Source: Pirellulaceae bacterium (lineage in GTDB: Bacteria > Planctomycetota > Planctomycetia > Pirellulales > Pirellulaceae). From it: DNA of 64,000 bases. Shown here one piece after another: positions 1-8,147 of this stretch; position 1 is the first letter of the stretch; each line of letters begins with the position of its first letter. The stretch covers positions 372,001-436,000 of the forward strand of contig JAGYIQ010000001.1 in the NCBI GenBank assembly GCA_018402565.1. Reading direction: 5' to 3'. A program made the position numbers and the translations under genes. Under the pieces are notes generated by a model that made no database searches, was not told the DNA's origin, and saw only the letters and a program-made list of their open reading frames with translations.

Positions 1-659
1 CTGTACCCGCGGGCGTCGCGGGCAACGAGCATTGATCCGTCGTGGGAGCGAATCGGGGTCACGGGCAACCATCCGATCTGGTCCCAGGACCGTCACGGCT
101 ACGTCGCCGCAATGGACCTGCGCCTCGGCGAGCGACTCAAGAACCTGTCGGGCGACACCGTCTGGGTCCAACAAAAACTCCCTCGCCCCGGCCCCACCCC
201 TGTTTACAACCTCGCCGTCCAAGACGAACATGTTTATTACGTTGGCGCGAGGGGGGTGCTGGCGCATAATGTCGATATCCAATGCTTTAGGGATAGCAAC
301 GGGCGACTTCGTAACGCAAATGGTACATTTGCGCCAGACGGTGGTCGTTCAATGAGGGCGCGCAGTGGCCGACATGGAAACTCGGATGCAAATACTGATG
401 CACAATACAATTACATCATAAGAAACCCCGATGGGATGGCTAGGAAGACTAGTATTGGAGCTCAAGGCGACAACTATTACCGACTAAGGAGTCAACTGGG
501 ACCAGGTGACACTTTTGAAATTGCCGATTTACACCCATCCCAGCCAGATGCGAGGCATTTGCCAAAAAGCGTGAGCAGGAGTTGACGAATTTGTTAAGCT
601 TGTTTCGCCATCCCATGGATTTGCAGGACCGCCCCAAGCCGCAAAGAAGAAAGCGATGA
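1..659 (+). pseudogene. C1: HINT module plus unassigned toxin tip, 3' frameshift, 5' end outside window
   Basis: The reading frame is open from base 1, so the 5' part lies outside the window. Residues 1-88 are the C-terminal half of a HINT domain (NHPIWSQDRH, then VYNLAVQDEHVYYV, ending VLAHN), the self-cleaving linker of polymorphic toxins. The ~100 residues that follow are the toxin tip and match no family I know. The frame stops at 585, but from about 549 another frame continues with a protein-like, Lys/Arg-rich stretch (AFAKKREQELTNLL ... QRRKR) to a stop at 657-659. That is 21 bases before the next gene, the usual toxin-immunity spacing. I therefore infer one frameshift near 545-555 and a gene ending at 659. 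If there is no frameshift the product is a shorter tip ending at 585. Confidence 0.62.
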
Positions 660-680
660 TTCGGAGGCTATATCGATTCA

Positions 681-1131
681 ATGAGAAAAAAAGTGCCTTT
701 CTATGATGAAGCTTGGATTTCAAACGATCAAGTTATCGAGCATGTTGGCCAGGTCGGTAAACCGGGTAGAACTGTTATTCATTCCCTGAATCCGTCCTTA
801 TCGTTAGAAGCAAACTTGGAAGCAGTGCTTTTACCCGCAAGAAATGGTGGATTTTCAGAGATACCCAGGGAGCGAACTATTGCCGCTTACAATCGAATAC
901 CATCCAGACGAACTATCAGAGGAGGTATTAGCAAAGCGTCATGAAATAGAAGAACGGATTAATGAAATGTTAGGCTGGCTAGGGCTAGGGTTTTGCGATG
1001 GTGGTAGTATCGGAGACGGTTCTATGGAAGTGTTTTGCCTAGTCGTCGATTTTGATATTGCTCGAAATTCGATTGTTAAGGATCTTTTGAACACTCGATT
1101 TGACGACTACTATCGAATATTCAAAGGCTAG
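681..1131 (+). pseudogene. C1 immunity gene, WGR-like N-terminus, frameshifted
   Basis: Starts at ATG 681, just after the C1 toxin. The first frame reads to about 870 and has a WGR-like start (W-I-S-N-D-Q-V-I-E-H-V-G-Q-V-G) followed by an LPARNGGFSEIPR stretch. After that the protein-like signal moves to the frame ending at 1131, with IEERINEMLGWLGLGFCDGG and SMEVFCLVVDF. The two halves together give one ~149-residue protein of a kind I recall from toxin-immunity loci, with a conserved LGW-GLG-CDGGSIG-G-MEV block. One frameshift near 868-875 therefore separates them. The likely role is binding and neutralising the C1 tip. Both genes of this cassette are broken, so it is probably inactive unless both shifts are sequence errors. 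Confidence 0.6.
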
Positions 1132-1241
1132 AAGCAAGGCGGTAGAAAGTTGGAATGCATTTACAGAAACACCAACCTTTTTCTGAAAATTCGCTTGGGT
1201 TCGGCAATCTTTTTACTGTTAATTTTTGAACGTGAGGTAGC

Positions 1242-1523
1242 TCATTGGTGTAGTTTCCCACTCGGTGCCGACTCCCCCGCGAGTACAGCGGTGGCCAGTC
1301 GGTGTAGCGTTGCCTCGCTGGGGAACAGGGTTGCCATCTGAGTTCGTCGCTTCAGCTCCCGGTCCTGTCGTTCCAGCATGTTGGTATTTCGCATTCGCTT
1401 GCGATGGCCGTCAGGTAGGCTGTAGACGCTCAGGCCGTCCGTGACATTTCCCTCGACCCATTGGAGCAACTTGCGGTGGCCGATTAGCCATCTCCGGAAA
1501 ATGATCCAACTCGGCCGATTCAA
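1242..1523 (-). pseudogene. IS256-family transposase remnant (C-terminal part)
   Basis: The 93 codons contain TNMLERQDRELKRRTQ followed by LFPSEATLHRL. This matches the conserved C-terminal block of IS256/Mutator-type DDE transposases (NMLER-NRE-KRR ... FPNE-S--RL). The catalytic N-terminal two thirds are absent and no terminal repeats are visible, so it is a dead fragment. It shows that the toxin array has collected mobile DNA. The product, if made, would have no activity. Confidence 0.75.
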
Positions 1524-1903
1524 CCACCGCTCCCTATCAGGAGTGCTGGAAGGACTCTGACTTGCGAAAGTACGGCAACTGCTTATAAACGTCGGTCAGC
1601 CACGCATACGACTTGGCATACTCGTAAAGTCACACATTTTTTTGCAGGCTCTGCAAACTGCAACCCACGCGGCTGCCGGCTGCCCTAATCGTAGTCCTGA
1701 GCTCCGATTCGAGATATGTCGTGCGAGGCATGCCATGAAATACATAGGCAGTTCTTGTGAGCGATACCGCTGGTTTAAAATCTGGAATTTAGAATTGGAA
1801 TCTGTGGGTGAAGGGCCCTCTCCGTATGAACAACAAGGAGCGGCAATTGTGGCTCCACTGATCCGGCCACGAGACGACGCCCCACCCGCCGCCTGATGCT
1901 GGC
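1524..1903. other. Intergenic stretch without a convincing gene
   Basis: I see no convincing gene, terminator or promoter here. The last ~45 bases (1858-1903) resemble 3939-3981 and the 5' part of the minus-strand broken gene ending at 10783 (CGGCCA-GAGACGACGC). They are probably a leftover of the same gene. The stretch leads directly into the first repeat block. Confidence 0.4.
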
Positions 1904-2152
1904 GGTGTGACCAAGGGCAATAGGTAGTCGGTCAGTCAGCGCTCCGCCGGGACAAGCCCGAGCGGTGGCGGTGTGGCCAAGGGGCGACGATCCATCTTTT
2001 TGGTCGTTTGGGCGGGGCGGTCTCGCTGCCAAACTTCCGCTCCCACGGGTGAACCCGCGGGGGGCGGTGTGACCAAGGGGCGAGGATCCAGCATTTTGGT
2101 CGTTTGGGGGAGGCGGTCTCGCTGCCAAACTTGCGCTCCCACGGGTGAACCC
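1904..2152. repeat. Hairpin repeat block A, left part (~96-bp units)
   Basis: Units start with GGTGTGACCAAGGGGC, pass through a T-run (ATCTTTTTGGTCGTTTGGG) and end in a GC-rich hairpin. Here there is a shortened type B unit (1904-1968), a type A unit (about 1969-2064) and a second A unit cut at 2152 by the IS4 element. Type A ends in CCCACGGGTGAACCCGCGGG; type B ends in CGCTCCGCCGGG-ACGAG-CCCGAGCG (ACAAG in this copy). Long reading frames across these units on both strands are by-products of the lack of stops and do not look like genes. Confidence 0.85.
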
Positions 2153-3521
2153 ATTGGTATCTACACAAATCGCGACGTTTGCTATAAGCTGGTCATGCTC
2201 CAGATCAAGCTAAAAGACAAGCGACTGTCCAACCGTTGGCAACTCATGGTGAGGTATCACATGCGGGTAGCGTCACCGCAAGCAGCTGGCGTCATTGGGC
2301 TTCCTGACGGTAATTTGGGGAAGTCTTTCGCCGTCACACAGGCGACTTGGCGTTTTTTGAACAATGACCGGGTCACCTTTGAAGAACTGATCGTTCCACT
2401 CCAGGATTTCGCTCGCATCGCGTGTGCCTCGGTCTCAGCGCCATTTGTTTTGGTGGCCCATGATTGGAGCAAGCTGAGCTATCCCGGTCAGAAGTGCCGT
2501 CAGGACCTAGCGCAACTGTCTAGCTCTAGTGATGTTGGCTACGAACTGGCCTGTGCGTTGGCGATTAATCCAGACGATGGCTTGCCGATCGCTCCCCTGG
2601 AGATGCACCTCAAGACGGCCAAGGGGATGCTCAGTACGCGTGGCAAGGTGGAAGTTGCGGCGCACCGATCAGGTCATGGCTACGATGAACGCGTCCGCCA
2701 GTTGGAATTTAGGCAAGCCGATTGTCCATGTAATCGATCGTGAAGCAGATTCCGTAGGGCACTTCCGCGATTGGTCGGCGGCCGGCCATAAGTTTCTCGT
2801 TCGTGGCGATGAACGTCGAGTCCTGTATCAAGACACGCAAGTCAAGCTGAGCGACGTCAGTAGTCAACTTGAGGCCCAAGGGAGGTATCAATCCGCTGGA
2901 ACTGTGTTACACGAAAACCGTCCAGTTCACTTGGAGATTGCTGAGGCCGAAGTCACCTTGTATCGTCCTGCTCGAAAGAACTCGAACGGGGTCCGGACCG
3001 ATATCCCGGGGGTTCCGCTACCCGTGCGTCTGGTGTTGACGCGACTTATTGACGATCAAAAGCAAGTCTTGGCACATTGGTACTTGTTGTCGAATGTTCC
3101 TTCCGAGTGGGCTGATGCTAAAATGCTGGCCAACTGCTATTACTGGCGGTGGAAAATCGAGACCTACTTCAAGCTATTAAAGTCTAGCGGTACTCAGATA
3201 GAGGCTTGGCAACAAGAAACTGCAGAGGCGATTTTCGGCGGTTACTGGTAGCATCAATGGCCATGGTTACGGTCTGGCACTTGATGGCAACCAATGAGCC
3301 GAAAACGAACGAATTCAAGAAACTGCTCATGAGCCTCAGCGGTCGTCAAACAAAAAGATCACGGCCATTCACAGCTCCAGGGCTGTTGGCGGGGCTCTGG
3401 TCATACTTTTCGATGATGTCCGTTCTTGAAAACTATGATCTCAACTCCCTCAAGGAGATGGCAAAAGGAATCTCGTTACCGATTTCGCTATTTGACTCCG
3501 GGTAGTTGTGTAGATACCAAT
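2153..3521 (+). mobile_element. IS4-family insertion sequence with 16-bp inverted repeats and 10-bp target duplication
   Basis: The left end ATTGGTATCTACACAA (2153-2168) is repeated inverted at 3506-3521 without mismatch. The flanking sequence GGGTGAACCC occurs directly on both sides (2143-2152 and 3522-3531), a perfect 10-bp duplication. Removing the element and one copy restores an intact type A repeat unit. Length 1,369 bp, inverted repeats and 10-bp duplication fit the IS4 family. The target is the stem-loop top of the repeat hairpin (CGGGT-GA-ACCCG). It carries one transposase gene, broken by two frameshifts. Confidence 0.93.
2195..3505 (+). pseudogene. IS4-family DDE transposase, two frameshifts
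   Basis: ATG at 2195 opens the frame MLQIKLKDKRLSNRWQ. The DDE residues are recognisable: D in VLVAHDWSKLSY, D in HVIDREADSVGHFRDW, and E in YYWRWKIETYFKLLKS, the YREK-like motif of IS4 transposases. Coding moves to another frame near 2700 (before NLGKPIVHVIDREAD) and back again near 3230 (before VASMAMVTVWHLM), ending at 3505, just before the right inverted repeat. The assembled product would be about 435 residues, normal for the family. Two shifts make it very likely inactive, so the element can move only if another copy supplies transposase. Confidence 0.85.
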
Positions 3522-3670
3522 GGGTGAACCCGCGGGGGGCGGTGTGGCCAAGGGGCGACGGTCCGAATTTTGGGTCATGGGGGGAAGGCTAGGTAGCCGG
3601 TCAGTCAGCGCTCCGCCGGGACAAGCCCGAGCGGTGGCGGTGTGACCCAGGGGCAACAATCCGAATTTTC
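3522..3670. repeat. Hairpin repeat block A, part right of the IS4 element
   Basis: This continues the unit interrupted at 2152: GGGTGAACCCGCGGGG, then a full type B unit (about 3540-3636) with the GTCAGTCAGCGCTCCGCC segment and hairpin, then the first ~33 bases of another unit (CCGAATTTT variant). The CCGAATTTT variant is the one found at the repeat-HINT junctions of C2 and C6. Confidence 0.82.
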
Positions 3671-3981
3671 TAAGGTCTGTGTGGGCAAGACACTATCGCA
3701 ATAATAGTGCCTAACCGATCAAGCCTGACCAGCACCCACGCTTTGTTATCGCGGCGGTCAACTCCCGGCCCCAACGGCCTCGAGCCGTTGGGCCGGCAGT
3801 TCGACAGGCTAGAAGGCGACGGCGCGGGGGTTTGGGCGGTCGAGTGCCACGCGGGTTTAGCTGCTCAGCCTCCACCGAGACCGCAATTGCGGGATGCGGA
3901 TTCTGCAACGCCTGGGAGTGTGGACTTGGCGCAACGGTTACTGGCCACACGACGATGCACCACCTGCCGCCTGATGTTGGC
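3671..3981. other. Intergenic stretch, partly shared with 13640-13805
   Basis: No gene is supported. A segment beginning GTTTGGGCGGTCGAGTGC (about 3829-3890) recurs at about 13648-13710 with the same order of words, including CCTCC-CC-AGACCGCAA. It leads into a repeat block in both places, so it is a second repeated intergenic module of the array. The GGCCTCGAGCCG palindrome near 3776 could form a short hairpin. Confidence 0.45.
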
Positions 3982-4200
3982 GGTGTGACCAAGGGGCGAC
4001 GATCCATCTTTTTGGATCATGGGGGGGCGGTCTCGCTGCCAAACTTGCGCTCCCACGGGTGAACCCGCGGGGGGCAGTGTGACCAAGGGGCAACGGTCCA
4101 TCTTTTTGGTCGCTTGGGGGAGGCTTGCTCGCTGCCAAACTTGCGCTCCCACGGGTGAACCCGCGGGGGGCGGTGTGGCCAAGGGGCGACGGTCCGAATT
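3982..4200. repeat. Hairpin repeat block B, fused to the C2 HINT module
   Basis: Two type A units (from 3982 and about 4076) with CCCACGGGTGAACCCGCGGG hairpins, then the start of a third unit (GGTGTGGCCAAGGGGCGACG) whose CCGAATTTT portion runs directly into HINT-coding DNA at about 4200-4240. The first unit has a hybrid middle (GGATCAT of type B followed by the type A end), a sign of recombination between unit types. Confidence 0.82.
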
Positions 4201-4844
4201 TTCGGTTCTTGGTGGAGACCTTCTGGCTGCCTACCAACCATTCGATCTGGTCCCAGGACCGTCACGACTACGTCGCCGCAATGGACCTGCGCCTTGGCGA
4301 GCGACTCAAGACCCTCTCCGGCGACACCGTCTGGGTCCAACAAAAACTCCCTCGCCCCGACCCCACCCCTGTTTACAACCTCGAAGTCCAAGACGAACAT
4401 GTTTATTACGTTGGTGCCAGTGGGGTGCTGGCGCATAATGCGGGCCAAGACGACGCATGTGTAAATGATAATCGCCGAAAGCCAACGTTCGTGAATTTGG
4501 GAGACAAAGATCCTGGAGAAGTGAAAGGAACGGCGAGACGAAAAAGACGAGGATACGTCGACGATAATGGGAATTTAATGGAAGGACGGCACGATTTTGT
4601 TATTCGAGAAGATGGCACGATGGCCTATGGTAGCGGACATGTTGCACTTTCAGAAGGAAGGCCAGTCGTATGGGCTGGGGACATTGAGTTTCGGAACGGA
4701 ACGATTGTTGAATGGTCAAATGCATCCGGCCACTTTCGCCCGGATCGGTCGTTTGGAATCAATGCTGGCTTGCCAATGGATGTCTATCGTGGCGTCACAT
4801 TTCCTATGTTCGCCGGTACCCCTCAATATCCAATTTATCGGTAA
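4125..4844 (+). CDS. C2: HINT module plus unassigned SGH-type toxin tip
   Basis: The open frame begins in the repeat block (ATG 4125), but real homology to the other cassettes starts at NHSIWSQDRHDYV, about residue 38. The HINT half ends with VLAHN near residue 105. The ~134-residue tip has RHDFVIREDGTMAYGSGHV, then LSEGRPVVWAGDIEFRNGTI and NASGHFRPD. I have seen this G-V-AG-I-F-NG-I-N-SGH-RP pattern at the ends of other secreted toxins but cannot name a family or activity. The spaced His residues could be catalytic. No native start or signal sequence is visible: the sequence before HINT is repeat DNA, so this cassette is probably expressed only after joining a complete toxin gene. Confidence 0.65.
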   Translation: MLAAKLALPRVNPRGAVWPRGDGPNFRFLVETFWLPTNHSIWSQDRHDYVAAMDLRLGERLKTLSGDTVWVQQKLPRPDPTPVYNLEVQDEHVYYVGASGVLAHNAGQDDACVNDNRRKPTFVNLGDKDPGEVKGTARRKRRGYVDDNGNLMEGRHDFVIREDGTMAYGSGHVALSEGRPVVWAGDIEFRNGTIVEWSNASGHFRPDRSFGINAGLPMDVYRGVTFPMFAGTPQYPIYR

Positions 4845-4862
4845 GCAATGATCTGATGTGAT

Positions 4863-5471
4863 ATGAAAGCAAACATACCGAGTTTAATGTCCTTTGAGAT
4901 TCCCGATTCACTGGTTGATCGGATAGAGTTGCATGGAAGGTGTCTACAGACATTTACGTCTCCTTTTTTGGTAACGGACCTGTTCTCAGTCGTGAGAACG
5001 AGAATGATTGAAAAAGGCTTCATGCTTGAACCTGAGTTATCTAAAATCACAATTGGCAGGCTTGGCAAATCTCTAGTTTTTGTCGTTCGAAATGTCGATC
5101 GTCTATCGATAATTGGTTTTTTATCGATTGAAAACATAAACCTTGTTGAAGTATCAGGATTGCACTTTCAACTTGACAGTAGAGTACACCATATTGAGAA
5201 TCTTATTCGCTATGAGAACAGACGTGAATCGATTTGGGAGATCGAAGGGCTTTGCGGTAAGTCAACAATGTGTTTGATTGATCAACAATTGAAATCATAC
5301 GGATTCAAGAACGTTTGGTTATGGGATATTGATGGCAAACCCAAACCGCATCCACTGGCCTGGGACTACAAGGTGGAGGGCACGTTTGGTTACGTACGCT
5401 TCAAGGCGTATGGTGTGGTTCTGGCACAGAACTTTAGACTGGAGCTTGAGCTGGTGGATACAAGTGTATAA
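4863..5471 (+). CDS. C2 putative immunity protein, unassigned family
   Basis: A 202-residue protein starting at ATG 4863, 18 bases after the C2 toxin stop. It is markedly more AT-rich than the HINT module. It has no signal peptide and no clear membrane segment, so it should be cytoplasmic, as expected for an antitoxin. I do not recognise the family. The position right after a tip gene is the only argument for an immunity role. The next cassette begins only 11 bases after its stop. Confidence 0.6.
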   Translation: MKANIPSLMSFEIPDSLVDRIELHGRCLQTFTSPFLVTDLFSVVRTRMIEKGFMLEPELSKITIGRLGKSLVFVVRNVDRLSIIGFLSIENINLVEVSGLHFQLDSRVHHIENLIRYENRRESIWEIEGLCGKSTMCLIDQQLKSYGFKNVWLWDIDGKPKPHPLAWDYKVEGTFGYVRFKAYGVVLAQNFRLELELVDTSV

Positions 5472-5482
5472 CCTATTCAGGA

Positions 5483-6139
5483 GTGGCTAAAAGCGGAAAC
5501 CGTGGCGGAATCTCTACTGTCCCCCGGTCATCGGTGGTTAATCCGTCGTGGGAGCGAATCGGGGTCACCGGCAACCATCCGATCTGGTCCCAGGACCGTC
5601 ACGACTACGTCGCCGCCATGGACCTACGCGTTGGCGAGCGACTGAAGAACCTCTCCGGCGACACGGTTTGGGTCCAGCAAAAACTCCCTCGCCCCGGCCC
5701 CACCCCTGTTTACAACCTCGAAGTCCAAGACGAACATGTTTATTACGTTGGTGCTAGTGGGGTGCTGGCGCATAATGCTGGAAAAGACCCTTGCGATTCT
5801 TTTGGACGTAATGGAGCTTTCCGCAACGCTAAACGCGACGCGAATATTCCTCTAAGTCAACATCCTGATGACGTGAGGAGGGTTCCCATGACTCAAAATG
5901 GCAAAACCGTTCTTGGTCCAGATGGTAGGCCAATTATGACACGCGAATACGTATTCACGAGACAGGATGGTTCAAAAATTGTTATCCAAGACCATTCAGC
6001 TGGTCATGCTTTTGGGGAGGGTGGGAAGGGTGATCAACCCTCACAATTCAATGTACGTCCGTTTGCCAATACGAGAACGGGAACTGTCCCTGGCACTCAT
6101 CCTCATTACTATTTTAAGCCGAGAGGACGACGTAAATGA
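5483..6139 (+). CDS. C3: HINT module plus HNH/EndoVII-like nuclease toxin tip
   Basis: The frame opens with GTG 5483, right after CAGGA. The HINT half covers residues ~20-98 (VTGNHPIWSQDRHDYV ... VLAHN). The tip starts with AFRNAKRDANIPLSQHPDDV and goes on to REYVFTRQDGSKIVIQDH (H171), SAGH (H175), FNVRP (N190) and HPHYYF (H206, H208) at the end. This AFR-AKRD-IP-SQ start with a C-terminal H-GH-FN-HY set is well known at the ends of Rhs and other polymorphic toxins. I assign it to the HNH/EndoVII-fold nucleases (EHHH-like), which would cut DNA in the target cell. The stop overlaps the immunity gene by 4 bases (ATGA). Nothing in front of HINT would export it. Confidence 0.72.
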   Translation: MAKSGNRGGISTVPRSSVVNPSWERIGVTGNHPIWSQDRHDYVAAMDLRVGERLKNLSGDTVWVQQKLPRPGPTPVYNLEVQDEHVYYVGASGVLAHNAGKDPCDSFGRNGAFRNAKRDANIPLSQHPDDVRRVPMTQNGKTVLGPDGRPIMTREYVFTRQDGSKIVIQDHSAGHAFGEGGKGDQPSQFNVRPFANTRTGTVPGTHPHYYFKPRGRRK

Positions 6140-6543
6140 ATTGGACAAAATGCCTGGGCAACGCTCGGACGATTGAGGCCATTTATGCCTTACCGCCATC
6201 ACTTTCCCAGGTAAGGGTACACGAACTGCGATGTCACCAGGATGGGCCCCGAATTACTATCCGACTTGATCTAAACGAGTACCCATCTAATCCGCCAGAA
6301 AAGTGGTTACTTAATGGGTACAACCGCGTGCAAATGTCTTTGTCGCTAATAAATGTATCGAGTATTCAGATCGCTGGCTGGAGTTCGGATAACATTGGGG
6401 ATATGGTGCTTGATATGATTGATTCCGTTGTTCGGCTAAGTTTTATTGGAAACACCACGTTTATCGATTGCTGCGGACAGTTCTTGGAAATTGAAGATAT
6501 TTCAGCGTACTTCGATTCCGCAATCGCGAAAATTCCAGAGTAG
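6136..6543 (+). CDS. C3 immunity protein, Imm50-like
   Basis: 135 residues, translationally coupled to the C3 toxin by an ATGA overlap at 6136-6139. It starts MNWTKCLGNARTIEAIY, then PSLSQVRVHELRCHQDGPRI and PPEKWLLNGYNRVQMSLSL, and ends with an ILE/IEDIS strand. The order W-LG-PSL-V-L-H-DGP, PP-KW---G-N-VQ, and G-W fits the Imm50 family as I remember it. Known role of such proteins: cytoplasmic binding and inhibition of the cognate toxin. The pairing with a nuclease tip is seen here; the inhibition is inferred. Confidence 0.65.
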   Translation: MNWTKCLGNARTIEAIYALPPSLSQVRVHELRCHQDGPRITIRLDLNEYPSNPPEKWLLNGYNRVQMSLSLINVSSIQIAGWSSDNIGDMVLDMIDSVVRLSFIGNTTFIDCCGQFLEIEDISAYFDSAIAKIPE

Positions 6544-6649
6544 TACTCATGGGAACGAGCTAACGAGCCAACGAGCTAACTTGCGAGCTAACTTGCCACC
6601 CATCTAATAAGCAATGGGTATTTACGAGTTCTAGAACGACAATAGGATA

Positions 6650-7708
6650 TTGGACGACGAAGACCTCCAGAACACGTCGCTCTCAACCGCTGCCAGTTCG
6701 TCGCGGTTCCTCAAGTCCTTGCCAACCGAAGCACCGGAAGTTCCCCTGCGGCCGCTGTTTGCCGAACTACATGACGTGCGGTGGTTGATGGCGGAGATGG
6801 CAGCCGAGTCGGTGCTGGTCACGATCTCGTTGGACTTGCCCGAGATCGGCGTGCGAGGCGAGGCGGTAGTGACGGGGCTGGAACCCTGCCCAGCGATCTT
6901 GCCGGGGCCAGGGAAAGTCGTCCTGACCACCTTCCACCACGCCAGCAGCGACCTGATCGATCTGTATCTCAGTCCCCAACCACCATCCGGGGTGAACTCG
7001 CCCAGTTCCACTCACCTGACTTCAACGTCTAGCTCACCGACTGACCCACTCACCACTCTCCAAACCTCCGAGGAAGCTCTGCTGTACCCGCGGGCGTCGC
7101 GGGCAACGAGCATTGATCCGTCGTGGGAGCGAATCGGGGTCACGGGCAACCATCCGATCTGGTCCCAGGACCGTCACGACTACGTCGCCGCGATGGACCT
7201 ACGCCTTGGCGAGCGACTCAAGAACCTCTCCGGCGACACCGTCTGGGTCCAGCAAAAACTCCCTCGCCCCGGCCCCACCCCTGTTTACAACCTCGAAGTC
7301 CAAGACGAACATGTTTATTACGTTGGTGCCAGTGGGGTGCTGGCGCATAACAGCACTGGCTGTGATGCCCCAATCAGGGTAGTCAACAAAAACTCTCGTG
7401 ATTTCCTAGGGGAATCGCATGTGTACGTCATCAAGGCCCCTGACGGCACCGTTCACAAAGTTGGTAAAAGTTCGGCTGGCACGCGAGTCCGTGACGGTGC
7501 ATCGAAACGCGCAGAATCTCAAGTCCGTAAGTTGAACCGTGAAGACATCGCTAACGGCGGTTTCGGTGGTTATCGAAGCCAGATTCGCAAAGCGGGACTT
7601 CCAACAAGTGGTGACGCTTTGGACTACGAAAAACGTTGGCGTGAGACGTTCCGCCGTCTGTTCGGTGATGACAAACTGCCGGGCAACCGAGAACATTTGA
7701 GAGGCTGA
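6650..7708 (+). CDS. C4: extended HINT region plus GIY-YIG/URI-like nuclease toxin tip
   Basis: Open from TTG 6650, probably not a true start. Residues 30-110 (RPLFAELHDVRWLMAEM, GEAVVTGLEPCP, PGPGKVVLTTFHHASSDLI) are an upstream part of the HINT region present only in C4 and C5. The HINT end VLAHN is at ~230-234. The tip has HVYVIKAPDGTVHKVGKSSAGTR: V-Y-V at 258-260 and V-G-K-S at 271-274 replace GIY and YIG, followed by R279, E327 and N346 (PGNR). This order matches GIY-YIG/URI nucleases, known as Tox-URI among polymorphic toxins. Cleavage of DNA is inferred. The immunity gene starts 14 bases after the stop. No signal peptide is present. Confidence 0.7.
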   Translation: MDDEDLQNTSLSTAASSSRFLKSLPTEAPEVPLRPLFAELHDVRWLMAEMAAESVLVTISLDLPEIGVRGEAVVTGLEPCPAILPGPGKVVLTTFHHASSDLIDLYLSPQPPSGVNSPSSTHLTSTSSSPTDPLTTLQTSEEALLYPRASRATSIDPSWERIGVTGNHPIWSQDRHDYVAAMDLRLGERLKNLSGDTVWVQQKLPRPGPTPVYNLEVQDEHVYYVGASGVLAHNSTGCDAPIRVVNKNSRDFLGESHVYVIKAPDGTVHKVGKSSAGTRVRDGASKRAESQVRKLNREDIANGGFGGYRSQIRKAGLPTSGDALDYEKRWRETFRRLFGDDKLPGNREHLRG

Positions 7709-7721
7709 GGAGACGGTTAGT

Positions 7722-8147
7722 ATGAGACCAGACTTGAATTTAGTTCTTGGTGGTGTCGGACTAGTCAAGGGAGACATCCGCGAATCCGGGCAAGCAATGA
7801 TCACAATCACGAAGGAAATCAACCCGTTTCTCGTTGAAGACGGCTTTCTCGCGAACGCACCATTCAAAATGTTGCACGGGATCATCCGTTTTGGTACTGA
7901 GTTCAATCCTTATGCCGAGGTAGGGCCAATCGACAGAAAAAACGAAGAGCTACCGTTTGCCGTTGAAGTCGAAATGGCACGGCTAAAACGTGCTCCAATG
8001 GAGAACGTTAAAGCCGAGTTCCTCAAAGCTTTGATTCCAGCGTTATTTGCAATCTCGATAGAATACGAGTTACCCGTGCAAGGGCTGACTGCATTCAGCG
8101 AAAAAATGGGGTTTAAAAATCCACCGCCGACTAATGACGTTGCGTAG
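7722..8147 (+). CDS. C4 immunity protein, Imm39-like
   Basis: 141 residues starting at ATG 7722, 13 bases after the C4 toxin stop. It begins MRPDLNLVLGGVGLVKGDIR, then ITITKEINPFLVEDGFL, APFKMLHGIIRFGTEFNP and LPFAVEVEMARL. The order VGLVKG-I, ITKEIN-FL--GFL--APFK, IIR-G, LP-A-E--M-L resembles the Imm39 family as I recall it. It is soluble, without signal peptide. The assignment is from memory of the pattern; the immunity role rests on that and on position. Confidence 0.62.
   Translation: MRPDLNLVLGGVGLVKGDIRESGQAMITITKEINPFLVEDGFLANAPFKMLHGIIRFGTEFNPYAEVGPIDRKNEELPFAVEVEMARLKRAPMENVKAEFLKALIPALFAISIEYELPVQGLTAFSEKMGFKNPPPTNDVA

Noticed and set aside
3711..4448. Several overlapping minus-strand frames with repeated WTVAPWSHRPPRVHP-type peptides
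   Set aside because: They are translations of the non-coding hairpin repeats and recur wherever the repeats occur, in all frames, without a start signal.
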